DNA of 64,000 nt from Echinometra lucunter (lineage: Eukaryota; Echinodermata; Echinoidea; Camarodonta; Echinometridae): contig CM057171.1 in assembly GCA_029962745.1 (NCBI GenBank), forward strand, positions 17,988,171 to 18,052,170, in the 5' to 3' direction. Made by a program: the position numbers and the translations under genes. Positions 12,070-24,276 of this stretch are shown in pieces. Under the pieces are notes generated by a model. The model ran no database searches. It had not been told where the DNA came from and saw nothing but the letters and a program-made list of their open reading frames with translations. The first letter of the stretch is position 1. Every line of letters begins with the position of its first letter.

Positions 12070-13820
12070 AAAGAGCGGTGATCATGGTGGAGTTTAGAAA
12101 ATGCGGGCGTCCGAAGAATAGCTGTCACCATTTTTTTTAGAAAGGCGGTAATTTGGGGTATCAAACTACTCTATACTTACTTGTTGGTCGGTTTGGTTCT
12201 TCCCCGTTCAAAATGTCCACATAACTTTCCTGAGCTAGCGACAGAGGTATAGGTTTTGTGACTCATTCATCCTTTCTTCTTCCTCTTCTACCTTCATCTA
12301 CTATCCCAGTCATCTCTGTCATCTCCACGTTTTCTCACACAGATCGCTTCCAAAGTACCACACCCAAATAAGTTCCTTTTTTTCTTGGCTGGCCTTCATA
12401 TCTAGTTTGAAATAACCCCCCTTTTAGGGGTGGGCTGGTGAAAATCAAGTCCAGGATTTCTAGAAAGCAAAATACACCCCCCCCCCTTCATTACGTTCAT
12501 AGTATGCTAAATTTTGAGATGATAATGGCTTATTATGTAGTTCGGCGACGGCATCAAGGGGTTGCGTTGGGGTAAGACATGCATGGCAGCCCCCCCCCCA
12601 CCCCCTCCCCAAAATCAAAAGCCTTTCCTCGGCAATATTTTAAAGGTACTTTTACATAGCAGAATCCATGACCAACCATTCACTATAATCCTTGTGAAAT
12701 AATGTGCGAACTTCTGAGTAGATTTAGCGTAGACTTTTCGGCATAAACGTGAATTCGTATGTTAAAACATCTTTAACAGTAATCAAATTCAAGTAGACAT
12801 TGGTCAGAGAAGTTTATTTTGAAAACATCCAAAATTCAGTAGATAAACCTTCTGCACTATTTTGAATCTCCCTTGCTGTGCTCCTAATATAATATGATAC
12901 TCTCTGAAATCTAAGAGTATAACGTCTGGTTGTCATAGACTAGGTACCTATTATGACCAATAGGATGGGCAACATTGAATATAACTGGAAGGCAAAATGC
13001 CAGGAAGTATTTACTTAATTGTTATTACTGCTAATTCCTTGCTTATCTTCCAGATAAGATAGCTCGGCTCAAATGAATTCGGTTTAATTTCTGACTGGGT
13101 GCATTGCAAAGTATATATTGTAGAGAACCTTGGGTACAGTAAGTCTGCATCAAGTTCCCAACTTCCCAGTCTAATATGAAACATGGATATCCATGCGTGT
13201 ATTAAGATCGTGGATTTGTTAGAAGGTTTGAAGAGATTAATTGTACAATCGCCTTTATTTGAAAGGATCAGTAGCATTTCCTGTGTCCATCAAGTTTCTA
13301 TTTCATATTTTTCATAAAATTCAAAATCCGCATTCTTGTTGGAGGGATTATCTTTTTCTTTCTTATTCTTTATTGCTTTTACTTTTATTGTGACATGCAT
13401 GACTAGTGGTGTGAATATCGCATTAATTTTTGCCTTGCGTGGACAATGAATGGTCTTGTAATATTGGAAAAGCAAACAAACAATAAAAGAAGACAAAACA
13501 TCGAACAATAGAATGACAAGACCAACAAGCATTCAAATAAGACAGCAAACAAACAAACAACAAAATAAGACAAGATAAAGCAAACAATAAGTCCAAAAGT
13601 CCAAGTCCAAGTCCAAAATTAATTACGCATTTCAGGGATATGATTAAAATAGTTCAGATCATAATAGGCAGCAGGGATTGATGTGGGGGGGGGAACTGCC
13701 AGACTAGCAAAATTATTAACGAATAAAGTTGTTGTAATGGGAATTATTCCGACAAACAAGGAAAATTTATAGAAGAAAATGTCCCAATTTCTTGCATGTT
13801 TTACTATCCCTCCTTAAAGG
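12070..13820. other. Non-coding stretch, no gene seen
   Basis: Unique-looking AT-rich DNA with poly(C) runs near 12478 and 12592. An 88-codon minus-strand frame (13011-13277) and an 80-codon one (13290-13532) have no recognisable motif. Confidence 0.55.
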
Positions 13821-13823
13821 CAT

Positions 13824-14085
13824 CATTGGCGTAAATATTGGGTGAGGGGGGGGGGGGGTGTATAGGTCTGTAAAAAAAATCCACTTTTCAAAGAAGAAAT
13901 ATTATCATAAACAATCAGTTGTTGATTTTTTTATGAATCTGTCATAAACAACGGTTACAGTAGTAGAATTTCTGTTTGAAATGCTATTAAAGCCGGAGAC
14001 TGGATTAGACCGTCTGCATGAGTTCACGCTTGAAATTTCGGCAAAAGATTTCGATCTTCCCCCACTCTTAGAAACAGCGTGACAC
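13824..14085. mobile_element. Decayed hAT MITE, CATTGGCG family, copy 1
   Basis: The left end CATTGGCGTAAAT and the following G-rich run match the intact copies at 24277 and 52827. The interior keeps the family's ctgtcataaacaac and agaatttctgtttgaaat segments. The expected right end is degraded (tcttcccccactcttag near 14055), and the triplicated internal unit of the other copies is absent. No coding capacity. Confidence 0.7.
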
Positions 14086-14089
14086 ACAT

Positions 14090-14574
14090 TGAAATTATTA
14101 CGAGTACATATTATATATTTTTTCATTCCCCCTAACTCGCTCGGATGCTGGGGTACATTATTTTTCTTCTGAAGGGGGCGGGGAGCGGATGTTATACCCC
14201 ATATCCCGTTCTAGCGACACCGTTGCGACGGTTACCAATCCCCCCCCCCCCCGCCGCATGTCCACCTAAACTCCAGACCATCCTTCCATAGCATATTATA
14301 ATTATGTACTGTATTTATAACGGAACTCTTTTGACTTGTACCTTAGAAATTATCATACGTTTTTGGAACGGAAGCAGTTCGGTTTTCAACAAAGGACGCC
14401 CTTAATTTCTTCATTTCCTCTTATTTGAAAAAAAAACGTGGTGGTGATGAGAAAAGGGTGATGGAGGCCAGAGAATGGGTTTTAATGAGACAGGGAGAGA
14501 GAAAGAAGGAGAACAGAAAGACATAGAGGTAATGATGGAACAGAGAGACAGGGAAGGAAGAGTGGAAAAGGAGA

Positions 14575-14607
<33 letters not shown>

Positions 14608-16290
14608 GAGAAGAGTATGGATTTGAGAGAAAAGATTTGATGAAAAAGAGTATGAAGAGAGGAAAGATTTAAAGAAAGATCATGAAAATCAGAGCAGAAA
14701 TTGAGATGTGCGCTGCCCTGCATTTGCTAAGTATAAGTCCAACCAACTCAATCATGTCAATATCTTGCTTTATCCTGTTACTCTTACAAAGTTACGGATT
14801 TAAGATGTTACTCGGTAACATTTAATGATGCAAATGTCATCCTTTCCCTTTTCCTTGTAATCTTTTCATCTTACGCTTACTCCAATTTCCTTCACTCTGT
14901 ATATCGTCAAATAATGTCTGTATAATGTTCGTACATCACATGCTAATTAGTCATCATTCGGCGTCCCCAACACAAGCTCCGTTTTTTTCGGGCGTTCGCC
15001 ACCTTCTCTGTATCATAATAGGCCAATTGGAATTATATATACTTTATGTTATTGTCTCCGAAGGAAATAAATGTGAATTTCAATTTAAAAATCAATGACA
15101 GAGAAAGAGAGGGAGAGAAGGAGAGAAGGAGAGAGAGATGGAGTAAAGAAGAAAGAAAAGTCCATTTCAATGTCATTATTTTAGAAAACATAAGGTTATC
15201 GAATATCGAGAATAGAATTTAATATGAAGGCTAAAGGCAGAGGAACAGCTGCAAGAAAGAAGTCCATGGGGGGGGGGGGGGGGGGGGGAGGGGGTGCACT
15301 TGTACGCACCCTCCGAATAATTGAGGAACTCCTCGCTGCAATCATGAACTCTTCATCCACTAATTTCACAGGTTGCTGATGCGAGTCACGTCGGTGCATC
15401 AATGGAAGCCTGCAAGGCTTGTTGATATATTCTCAGCGTGCTGGCATGCATCCCTCAAATAAACCCTCTCAAAACGCCTTAATTTCATCATTATAACACC
15501 CGTCACGTGATTACCAAAATGTTATTTTCCAATCTGCCATCAGAATCGCACTGCTAGAAGCCATGGAAGTGATTCCCCCGCACTGTCTCAATCATACTCG
15601 AAGACAATTTTCGATCAAGAAAGAAAAGAAACGTGAGTTTTTTAATTTCCGTCTTGCCTTTTCAACCAACGTCAATTTTCTCCTGGTGTTTTTTTTCTTT
15701 GAAGCTCAAAAGAAGTGAAATCGGGGCAATATTTGTAAAGCGTGGCAAGGGATTATTCGCTGTCTGTCATGCGAAGGATATACATATCCGGTATTGCCAT
15801 TTGGTCCATTACCAGTTCGTCTAATTTATCTTGTTTTATCTTTCCTACTTATTCAATTATGATTTGTAGTTCTGTTTTATTATTTCATTTGTACTTTCTG
15901 TAATGGCAGTCCAGAATATGGATTTTCTTTCAATAAACAGATTCAATTTCATATAATTTAATTTAATTTGATTTAATTTGATTTAATTTGATTTGATTCG
16001 ATTTGATTTGATTCTTTACATATTTTGTATACCGGCGGAACCATCAAACTTGTTTGATATTGAACCTTTGCTCAGTTCGTCCAACATCCATGTTTTTCCA
16101 ATTTCATAGGTTCTTATTTTCATTTTGCTCTGATGACGAGTTAGGTCTATACTATTTGCTACATATTTGACCTTACATTCAGCAGCCAGATCCAACGAAT
16201 AACTTTAGTTTTAGGGCTTGACTTTTTCCTTTATAGTAGTTAGCGAGGACATGGGATTCATTTGTCTTTAAGAATCTAATATTACTTATT
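14090..16290. other. Non-coding stretch with simple repeats
   Basis: It contains a poly(C) run near 14240, (GA)n at 14577-14612, GGGAGAAGGAGAGA-type DNA at 15100-15140, a 24-bp-scale poly(G) tract at 15268-15295, and a TTTAATTTGA-type tract at 15955-16012 preceded by an AATAAA at about 15932. The last looks like a retroelement tail. No gene was recognised. Confidence 0.55.
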
Positions 16291-16305
16291 TATGTGTATG
16301 TTCAT

Positions 16306-16348
<43 letters not shown>

Positions 16349-16412
16349 TTAAATATTTATTTATTTATTTATTCATTCATTCATTCATTCATTCATTCAT
16401 TCATTCATTTAT
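16306..16412. repeat. (TTTA)n and (TTCA)n microsatellite
   Basis: TTTA units, a short AAATA break, then more TTTA units changing to TTCA units. The in-frame Ile/Phe/Leu or His/Ser-rich frame is a translation of the repeat. Confidence 0.97.
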
Positions 16413-16564
16413 TTCACAGCTTTATACAGAATAACCTGTTTTATCTACATATCAAATCAATTAACAAAGAAGAAGAAAGTAAAAGACTAAAAGGCTTACA
16501 ACAGGGCTCTGTTATTTATAAAAAGACCACAAAGAATTTGAAAGAAATGCAATATACATTTGCA

Positions 16565-17205
16565 ACATGTTGGCTCAATTGATAGAGCACGGGATAGAGC
16601 ATCCGCCTCATGAACGGGAGGTCGCGGGTTCGATCCCCGGCCGAGTCATACCAAAGACTTTAAAAAATGGGACTTCTGCCTTATATATGGTGGCCCTTAA
16701 GTACGCTCGACAACAGGTCATGTGCGACGTAAACTTCGCATCCAAGGTCATGAATTTCGCACCCCAGGTCCTGAAGTTCGCATGCCGGGTCCTGAACTTT
16801 GCATCCTGGGTAATGAATTTCGTGCCACGGGTCGTGAATTTCACGACTGGGATGCAAAGTTCGCGCCAAGGGTCATGAATTTCACGACTGGGATGCAAAG
16901 TTCGCGCCACGGGTCCTGAATTTCGCGTCGCGGGTCGTGAATTTTCGCATCCGAGGTAATGAATTTCGCATCGCGAGTCGTGAAATTCACGACCCGCAAT
17001 GCGAAATTCAGGACCTGGGATGCGAAATTCACGTCGCACATGACCTGTTGTCGAGCGTACTTCAGGGCCACCATACTTATAGCCAGGTGCTAGGCATAAT
17101 ATAAGAGCGGAGAAGGGTCATAATAACATATTATGTTATGCAGGGCCCGCTGAGAGAGCAGTTGAAAAACTGAAGTGGCTACCCTGGGTATTACTGACGG
17201 GTAAA
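16565..17205 (+). mobile_element. tRNA-derived SINE split by a foldback insertion
   Basis: The head at 16567-16648 is tRNA-like: A box TTGGCTCAATTGATAGAGC, a region with CAT at the anticodon position, and B box GGTTCGATCCCC. A short direct duplication (gatagagcacg followed by gatagagcat) lies in the D-arm region. The body resumes after an insertion: 17082-17203 carries gccaggtgct, a degenerate cagggcccgctgagagagcagt, and gtggctaccctgggta. That 3' body is the one seen in the 9.1-kb and 25.3-kb SINEs, which have a different head, so the tRNA head and body appear modular. Confidence 0.75.
16686..17075. mobile_element. 390-bp foldback element of 21-bp units
   Basis: The ends are long inverted repeats. 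They begin TATGGTGGCCC at 16686 and extend over about 40 bp through ggtcatgtgcgacgt, mirrored at 17034-17075. A perfect 6-bp target-site duplication, CTTATA, lies at 16680-16685 and 17076-17081. The interior is a degenerate tandem array with a period of about 21 bp (type ggtcatgaatttcgcacccca) that partly inverts towards the right. The period divides by three and units lack stops, which explains the 60-140-codon frames on both strands; these are not genes. It has no transposase, so mobility must have been supplied in trans. Confidence 0.85.
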
Positions 17206-17219
17206 GCAGGCTTACACAC

Positions 17220-17833
17220 TCACCCACCAACAGTCTCGTTACAACAAACAGGTTGTGGGGGGGGGGGGGGGGAGGGGAATGGGGGTAGGTTCATTTATCC
17301 CTCTCTTTCCATGTCTACGCCATAAAGTCTTCTGTGAGGCAACATGCATGGATCCTATCTTGTGGCTTGCAACGTTCTGTACATCCATATTTGGAATACC
17401 TGACAAAACAGATCAACGACATTTCGCTGGCATGCATGCATGGGGATGCCGATAAAAACGATAAACAGAGCTGCTATAAACAACAAACGAACGTAAACAA
17501 AGACGCAAACAAAACAGAAATGATTACAAAAGCTGACCAATGAGGCGTGGGTCGAAATTTGATTGGTTCTTTGTTCCGTGATTGTATTTATTTCACAACT
17601 TTTTTTTCGCTGGCGAAGCCGTTGGGGCACGGGGACACGTCCTATCAAATATCGAAGAAGTGGAAAGGAAACAAACGAGAAGGGATGGGGGGGGGGGGGA
17701 CATGAATAAAAAGATGTGACCGTTGCGCCCACATGTCACCAGCCGTGACTCTCTCGCTCGATCATAAAGCTTGGAACATTATTTACGCCTCCGTGCATAT
17801 CGGAATGCCCCTTGAAGTTCATACTCTATCAGT

Positions 17834-17875
<42 letters not shown>

Positions 17876-19150
17876 ATTTTTTTATTTGCTTTGGTTGAGT
17901 TTTCGTGTTTTTTTTTTCTATTCTTTTCTTTGCTTTAGGCCACAGACAAGTCATGATGGATGCGTGATTAACGAGTCGTAAAATGTCGCAGATGACGTCA
18001 TGAAAATGTTAGCCTACATTTTGTATTTTCATTCTTCATTTCCTTTCTTTCTGTAATGAGAGAGAAAGAGATGAAACAAAATTGAAAGAAAGGTATCAAG
18101 TTACGAGCTGAGTGAACAGGACGAGCTTTAATTAAACTGATTAAATGTTTTGCCAGAAGCCACTAACCTTCGTTCTCCAGACAGTGAGTGTAAAATGTTT
18201 TTATCGCGTTCCTTGAAAGTATAGCATGCGGAGAAAATATCAGTGGAAATCATTACATACAGGCACATGTTATATTGCTGTAAACGTAGGTGTAGTCGTA
18301 AGGGAGGGGGTGAGAGGAGCCAGTTTAACCCCTCCCACATCCAGAAAAAAAAATTAAGAAAATAAATAATCGATGGAGCTTTGCGGATTAAGAAATAACC
18401 CTTACTCCTATCATAGGTGTGTGCGCGCGTGTGTGTATAGTCATGTGTGACTCTGTAATTTTGTGCGTCATCGCCCGTCTGTGCCCCCCCCCCCCCCCCG
18501 GCCAATCTAACAAATCTTGCTATGCCTGTGCCTGTAAACGTTTTTCGCTGAAAGTAATGGCTCGGTGAAGAGACGTGTTACTGATCACATGTTTTATTTC
18601 TTAAAGGCCTGCAGATTTGCTTAATTTCGTGATCACGTAGTGCTAATCAAAATGAGAAACGTGATTTAATCTTGGATGTGACTATAGTCAGGATAGTAGT
18701 CGCATCTCTAGCCTACTTATACTACGAGTTATATCTCGTCCACATCAACGAGATCGGCCTCGGACCGATAACCGGTTGACCCCCCCCCCCCCCCCCCCCG
18801 AAAAATAATACATTGCCCGAATGGCCAAGTATATAGGGATCGTTATGAAGTCTGCGCGTAGTTGCTTTCAAGGTTGTCTGCAGGCACAAACCCTATTGAC
18901 ACTTTCCTAAATTACATTTGGGTCCTGAGAGAAGCCTAGGCAACGTGCAGAGCTACAGTAAACGATCCTCATTGACCTGCTTTAGTTTCCTACTCAGACC
19001 TGTTTCGACAGACCAGGGTTTGTGCCTGCAAACTACTCTCAAGGTGGCACAACTGATGTATCAGGGTTCGATCGTGGGTCTGGTCTTCTGGATGCATGAT
19101 GATGTAAAAGTATTCATGCGCGCGTTAAAAAGTCTAGTCTCTTAGCACTG
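17220..19150. other. Non-coding stretch, no gene seen
   Basis: Poly(G) runs lie near 17257 and 17687, (CT)n at 17839-17872, and poly(C) at 18484-18499 and 18780-18799. A 125-codon minus-strand frame at 17355-17732 has hydrophobic Phe/Leu content but no motif. Confidence 0.55.
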
Positions 19151-19168
19151 CATCCTGCCCTATGGAAA

Positions 19169-20241
19169 CGGAAGTAGACAGTAGAAGTAGAATTAGAACT
19201 AACAAAAGCGGTGGAAGTAGAAGTAGAAATATAGAAGCAGAAGCAGAAGTAGAACTAAAAGCGGAAGTATAAGTATTAAGTAGAACTGGGCACCGTTTCA
19301 TGAAGACTGTCAGCACTGACAAGTTGTCAGTCACTGACAATTTCAGTAAAATCCTTGGTTTTGATTGGCTGAGAAGCACTGATCACTGACTGTTACTATG
19401 GTAACTGTCAGTGACTGACAACTTGTCAGCGCTGACGACTTTCATGAAAACTTTCCCCAGAAGTATAAGTAAAAGCAGAATTAGAAATACAAGTATAGAA
19501 GTAGAAGAAGAAGTATACAAGTACAAGTAGAGGTAGAGGTAGAAGCAGAATCAGAAGTGGAAGTAGAAACAGAAGCAGAAGTAGAAGAAGTAAAAGTAGA
19601 AGTTGAAGTAGACACTGGTAGAAGTTAAAAGTAGAAAGAGAAGCAGAAGTAGAAGTAGAAGTAGAAGCAGAAGCAGAAGCAGAAGCAGAAGCAGAAGCAG
19701 AAGCAGAAGCAGAAGCAGAAGCAGAAGCCAAAGCCAAAGCCGAAGCCGAAGCAGAAGCCGAAGCAGAAGAAGAAGTAGAAGTAGAAGTAGAAGTAGAAGC
19801 AGAAGCAGAAGCAGAAGTAGAAGCAGAAATAGAAGTAGAAGTAGAAGTAGAATTAGCAGAAGAATATAGAAGCAGAAGCAGAAGTAGAAGCAGAAGCAGA
19901 AGTAGAAGTGGAATCAGAAGCAGAAGCAGAAGTATATAAAAGCAGAAGCAAAAATAGAAGCGGGAGCAGAAATAGAAGTAGAGGTAGAAGTAGAAGTGGA
20001 AGTAGAAGTAGAAGTAGAAGTAGAAGTAGAAGTAGAAGTAGAAGTAGAAGTAGAAGTAGAAGTAGAAGTAGAAGTAGAAGTAGAAGTAGAAGTAGAAGTA
20101 GAAGTAGAAGTAGAAGTAGAAGCAGAAGTAGAAGTAGAAGTAGAAGTAGAAGCAGAAGCAGAAGTAGAAGTAGAAGTAGAAGTAGAAGTAGAAGTAAAAA
20201 TAGAAGCAGTAGAAACAGTAATATGAGTAGAAGTAGAAGAA
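19169..20241. repeat. 1.1-kb hexamer array (GAAGTA / GAAGCA)
   Basis: About 900 bp of GAAGTA and GAAGCA hexamers, most regular from 19970 to 20200, interrupted at 19286-19460 by a MITE. The array is polypurine apart from one pyrimidine per unit. Because the period is six, all frames stay open. One gives a Ser-Arg repeat imitating an SR protein (19908-20270), another Val-Glu, and the minus strand Ser-Thr. None has a non-repeat domain or exon context. Confidence 0.95.
19286..19460. mobile_element. MITE, TTCATGAA family A, copy 1
   Basis: A 175-bp hairpin element, starting CTGGGCACCGTTTCATGAA and ending with a diverged inverse. Arms of about 50 bp carry alternating gtcagcactgac and gttgtcagtcactgac palindromes. 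The core reads ccttggttttgattggctgag. It matches 25574-25747 over its whole length. It interrupts the hexamer array, so the array is older. The target-site duplication could not be separated from the repeat. Confidence 0.85.
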
Positions 20242-20244
20242 GGT

Positions 20245-20880
20245 CGATTTTCAGACAGAAAATTATCTGACTGACGGAGTTCTAAAAAAAAACCACACCG
20301 AAAACAATACACACTGAAAACCATTTCGATATCCCACATTATCTGAATCGCATTTTGTAGACAGTTCCTTTAACATTGACGTCTTTAGGTAATGAATACA
20401 AAGAAAATAGCAAACAAAGTAGATGAAAAGAAACAAAATAAGGCATAGGAGAAATGGATGAAATTGGATGGAAACCGAACCCACTGCTGTCCAATCGCCT
20501 CTCGAATAACCAGGGATTATTCCTCACTGGTGCTTCAAATTTCCTTAATTGAATCGAGTATGATTGTCCAACTGGATGGCTATTCATAAGAGAGATGAAT
20601 GTCCGCTGTATCAAGTTTTTTTTACTTCTTCTCTCGAATGGCGAACTTAATCGGCTGCGAGTTAGCGAACAGCGATTCGACAACCCTAGCGGCTCTTTGC
20701 TCCCAAATCGAATGGCCTATTTTGAATCGATTGGAATGTTTCAGTGAGGTTACTGAACTTTGCATTTCTACGTGACTGTGTTCGGATTCTGTCATGTGCC
20801 AATGGCATGTTCTGGAATTGTCTGACTCAAACTTGGACATAGGCTTACGGGCACAATTTCGCTGAGGGGAGGGGGGGGGG
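20245..20880. other. Non-coding stretch, no gene seen
   Basis: Unique-looking DNA. Overlapping minus-strand frames of 72 to 114 codons have no recognisable motif. Confidence 0.5.
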
Positions 20881-20886
20881 TGGTTG

Positions 20887-21193
20887 TAGATAGATAGAGA
20901 TAGAGATAGAGATAGAGATAGAGACAGAGACAGAGACAGAGACAGAGATAGAGATAGAGATAGAGATAGAGATAGAGACAGAGACAGAGATAGAGATAGA
21001 GATAGAGGCAGAGATAGAGATAGAGACAGAGATAGAGATAGAGATAGAGATAGAGATAGAGACAGAGACAGAGATAGAGACAGAGACAGAGACAGAGATA
21101 GAGATAGAGATAGAGATAGAGATAGAGATAGAGATAGAGATAGAGATAGAGATAGAGATAGAGACAGAGATAGATAGATGGAGAGAGAGAAAG

Positions 21194-21253
<60 letters not shown>
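20887..21253. repeat. (AGAGAT/AGAGAC)n, (TA)n, (GA)n compound array
   Basis: About 290 bp of hexamers of the type gagata and gagaca pass into about 28 bp of (TA)n and then about 33 bp of (GA)n. The 219-codon minus-strand frame across it is almost entirely Leu-Tyr repeat and is not a gene. Confidence 0.97.
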
Positions 21254-21254
<1 letters not shown>

Positions 21255-21256
<2 letters not shown>

Positions 21257-21970
21257 GGGGAGGGGAGGACGAGCTGACGTCTCTTGCCTGAATTTCAGCT
21301 GTGCAGCTTCATGAAATTCCGAGTGAACGAAGAGAGCAAGCATTACCACTGACGCATCTTTTTTTTTTGTTTTTTTTGTTTTTTTTTGGGGGGGGTATTC
21401 ATGTTTTTCATAGAAATATAATTCATTTTGCAGATTGCCCATTCTGATCACAGTTGCCAGAATAGGCCTTTAGGAATAGGGGGCAGAGGGCTGGAACCCT
21501 GGTTCCTTCACCTTGTTCGCTCATGGTCTTTAAAGCAACCATTTAAATATGTTTCTCATGAAAGATGAAATGAGTTTAGTTTCTACTGTAAACCACACTC
21601 GTGTCTACCTACCTTGTAGTTTGATTTAAAAACTAATAATTTTAGAGAATGTACGTACGCAGTGAAGTGGAAATAAAGCCAAGCTGAAATAGCTGAAATT
21701 ACCAAAATCTGCAACCGGTTGACCTAAAATCAAATTAAAGTAGTACCCAAGAGTCCAAGACATTGCAAGATGTACATCTGCATGCAGTATTTAGGTTAGA
21801 TGGGGTATTCGTGGGTAGGACCTTGTCAGAGAGGACATTTTAATCTGGTTTTCCCCGTCGTCTTGTACGTGACAAGGTGTTCAAGTACGTTTTATCCCAC
21901 TAAATATTGAATTCCGTAGATTTAGTACATGGGTCATCTGGTTCTAGTAAGCAATGGGTTAACATTCTCC
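21255..21970. other. Non-coding stretch, no gene seen
   Basis: T/G homopolymers at 21360-21398, otherwise unique-looking sequence with short frames. Confidence 0.55.
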
Positions 21971-21971
21971 A

Positions 21972-22110
21972 GGGGAGCATTTCATGAAGAGTTTTGTCGG
22001 TGAAAATCACCGACAAATGTTATAAGCTACTGAAAATCCTCGCATCTGATTGGATGAAAGCAAATTAGTCAGTGAAAATCACCGACAAAACTCTTCATGA
22101 AACGCTCCCC
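21972..22110 (+). mobile_element. 139-bp MITE, TTCATGAA family B, copy 1
   Basis: Begins GGGGAGCATTTCATGAAGAG and ends with its inverse (…ttcatgaaacgctcccc). The arms of about 40 bp include gtcggtgaaaatcaccgac, itself a palindrome, around a core reading actgaaaatcctcgcatctg then attgg. Copies at 39248-39386 and 62026-62164 have the same 139-bp length. No protein is encoded. Confidence 0.9.
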
Positions 22111-22375
22111 AGGTTTGTACCGAAAAATGTCTTTTATCCGTTGTCTAATTATTGGCTAAGAACTCCCGGCAATTATGGATGCTGCGTATTTAACCCTTTC
22201 CCCCCACTTTTGTCTCTCTCTATCGACGAAAAAGCTATAGTTATTCTGCATGCTCCAACAGTTAAGTTTTCCACCACCCTCTCCCTAGCGACGATCAGAA
22301 TTTAATATTAAAATTTTGTACTTCCTTTTTGAGATGAATCCATTGTAAATCAGGAGCTGCGGAACGTTTCCTTTT

Positions 22376-22632
22376 TTCCGGGCTGGGGGGGGGGGGGGCT
22401 GACAACCAAACAGGCGGAGACCCCTGAAGCCCTTGGGTCTCTATGGTTTTGCAAGCCTATTTGAGAAATTTGAATATTGCGGTTTTACAATAACAGAGTA
22501 CATGTATTTTTTCTTTTCTTTAAAAAAAATGTTTTTATCATTTTATTTTATTTTTCCCTTTTTTAACCGAGAATTGTATTGGGGGTGGGGGTCTGCAGCC
22601 ACCAGTCCCTTCCGCTTCCACGACCCCTGTTC
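22376..22632. repeat. Dispersed repeat, copy 2
   Basis: Second copy of the 4791-5085 repeat: G-rich head, gacccctgaagccctt, gcaagcctatttgagaaattt, a T-rich middle, and the ccgcttccacgacccct end. The shared order over about 0.27 kb supports a common family of unknown class. Confidence 0.65.
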
Positions 22633-22639
22633 AATGGTA

Positions 22640-23590
22640 ATTAAATCCAATCAAAAAAAGTGGTCGATTTACTCTTTTGAGAGCTGGTTTCACTAATTTG
22701 AGTTTGAATTCCAAACGAAATGATCTTTAAGTGAATCCCCAAAGTGATTTTCCATGTTCATATACATTTCGATAGTCTGCATGCAGGAATTGCGTCATTG
22801 CTTGCAGCGCTTTCAGTCCCACGCCTTACGATAGAGTGCCTGTTTTCATTAGATATTGACCCTTTCCTCTTCTCATCTCCCCGAATATTGTCTTTCGAAG
22901 AAGGTGTTAATACCTATACAGAGCCACCATCATTATCATGATTATGTTTGCTTGAATTCATAAACTATATTTAAAAAAAAAACCCGTGGATAATCCAAAT
23001 ACAGGATAGTGATTCTTAGTGTGATTCGGTCAATTCAAATTCAGTTCAATCCAATTCAGTTTATTTCATTTCCAACAAAAAAAAATTGAAAATCAAACTT
23101 TTGCTTTTTCAGCATTATTTGGGAGACACATCGGTTTCGGGAAGTCTACAGACGTCTGCAATGTCATAAAAACTTCGTTGCAATTATAAAGGTTTCGACC
23201 ATTCCTATTATTGGAATTATTGCTAATTTGTCGACCTTCACACTAATGTCAGCCCTAAATTACTGGGTTTTTTTTTCTGGAAACCCATGTGTTAAAAGCG
23301 GGCAAACTAATTTTGTGGTTGAAAGTCGGTAGTTAGTAAGTGTAAGAGAGTATTTTCAAGTTTTCTCTTTCTGCAATTACAGTTGAAATTAAACAATTTT
23401 ACGTATCTTCCAATGGCGCGTCCGCGCTTGGGCGGAGCTAGAGTGACACTCCTCCCTTTTTGCGAAGCCCAATGCAAGTGAGGAGTTATACACATTTCGT
23501 AAACCCTTTTAAAGTAAAACATCATGGATGCGCCAAAAAAATAAAAAATAAAAAAATAAAAAAATAACATGCCAACATTCCGGATGAATA
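22640..23590. other. Non-coding stretch, no gene seen
   Basis: Contains a gttcaatccaattcagtttatttc-type low-complexity stretch at 23030-23070 that resembles retroelement 3' tails. No gene. Confidence 0.55.
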
Positions 23591-23689
23591 ATCAGTGGCG
23601 AAACAGCCGGGGGCAGGGGGGGGGGGGGGGGCAGAGTGCCCCCTGAAGGATTTCAGCGGGAAAATCCACCAAACCACCGGGGAAAAATG

Positions 23690-23935
23690 AAAGGGAGGGT
23701 AAGAAAGAAAAAGGAAGGGAGAAAGGGAAAGGAAGAAGAAGAAAGGAAAAGAAAGAAAAGAAAGGAAAACAAAGAAGGAAAAGGGAAAGAAAGAAGGAGA
23801 AAGGGAAAGGAAGATGGAGAAAGGGAAAGAAAAAGGAGAAAGGGGAGAAAGAAGAAGAGAGAGAGAAGGGAAAGAGGGAAAGGGGAAAAAAAGAAGAAAG
23901 CAAAGGGAAACAAAAGAAATGAGGGAAAATTTAGT
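23690..23935. repeat. Polypurine GAAA/GGAA tract
   Basis: About 240 bp almost free of pyrimidines, made of irregular GAAAG, GGAAA and GAAGA units. It is flanked by GC-rich DNA. Highly charged Lys/Glu/Arg frames here are artefacts. Confidence 0.95.
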
Positions 23936-24095
23936 ACCAAAACTCCGGAGTTTCCGGGGGCTTCACTCCCTTGGCCCCCGCAGTGGCTTTCTCTGTAGAC
24001 CCCCATCAGGGGCCCTAAGCCAGAACCCTGGGCCCCACCCGCTAAGAGCTTCGCAACAAGCAACTCGCGGTGCGGGCTCACCTCCGCATATTCTA

Positions 24096-24151
24096 TTTCT
24101 AGACTTAGTTACCGGGAAATTTTCGGCTCTGCCCCCCCCCCCCCCGATAAC
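24096..24151. repeat. Flanking direct repeat, left copy
   Basis: A stretch of about 55 bp (ttctagac, then agttaccgggaaatttt, then ggctctg, a 13-15 bp poly(C) run, and gataacagg) recurs almost identically at 24835-24890 in the same orientation, bracketing the hAT MITE at 24277-24780. It is probably part of an older repeat into which the MITE inserted. Confidence 0.8.
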
Positions 24152-24276
24152 AGGCAGAGAATGTAAGAGACCGGGAACAGACAACTAACAATACAAAGAA
24201 ATGTCGGAGCTTCCGCGCTTTGCGCGGGAGGGGGAAAAATCCCCCCTCCCTGCACCCTCCCCGCTAGGGAGCACTA

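Noticed and set aside
16608..17039. 143-codon and neighbouring frames on both strands
   Set aside because: Caused by 21-bp repeat units whose period is a multiple of three in the foldback element.
19908..20270. 120-codon Ser/Arg repeat frame resembling an SR splicing factor
   Set aside because: It is an exact translation of the GAAGTA/GAAGCA hexamer array. The opposite strand and other frames are equally open, and there is no RNA-binding domain.
20792..21451. 219-codon Leu-Tyr frame, membrane-like
   Set aside because: Translation of the GAGATA array and (GA)n/(TA)n tracts.
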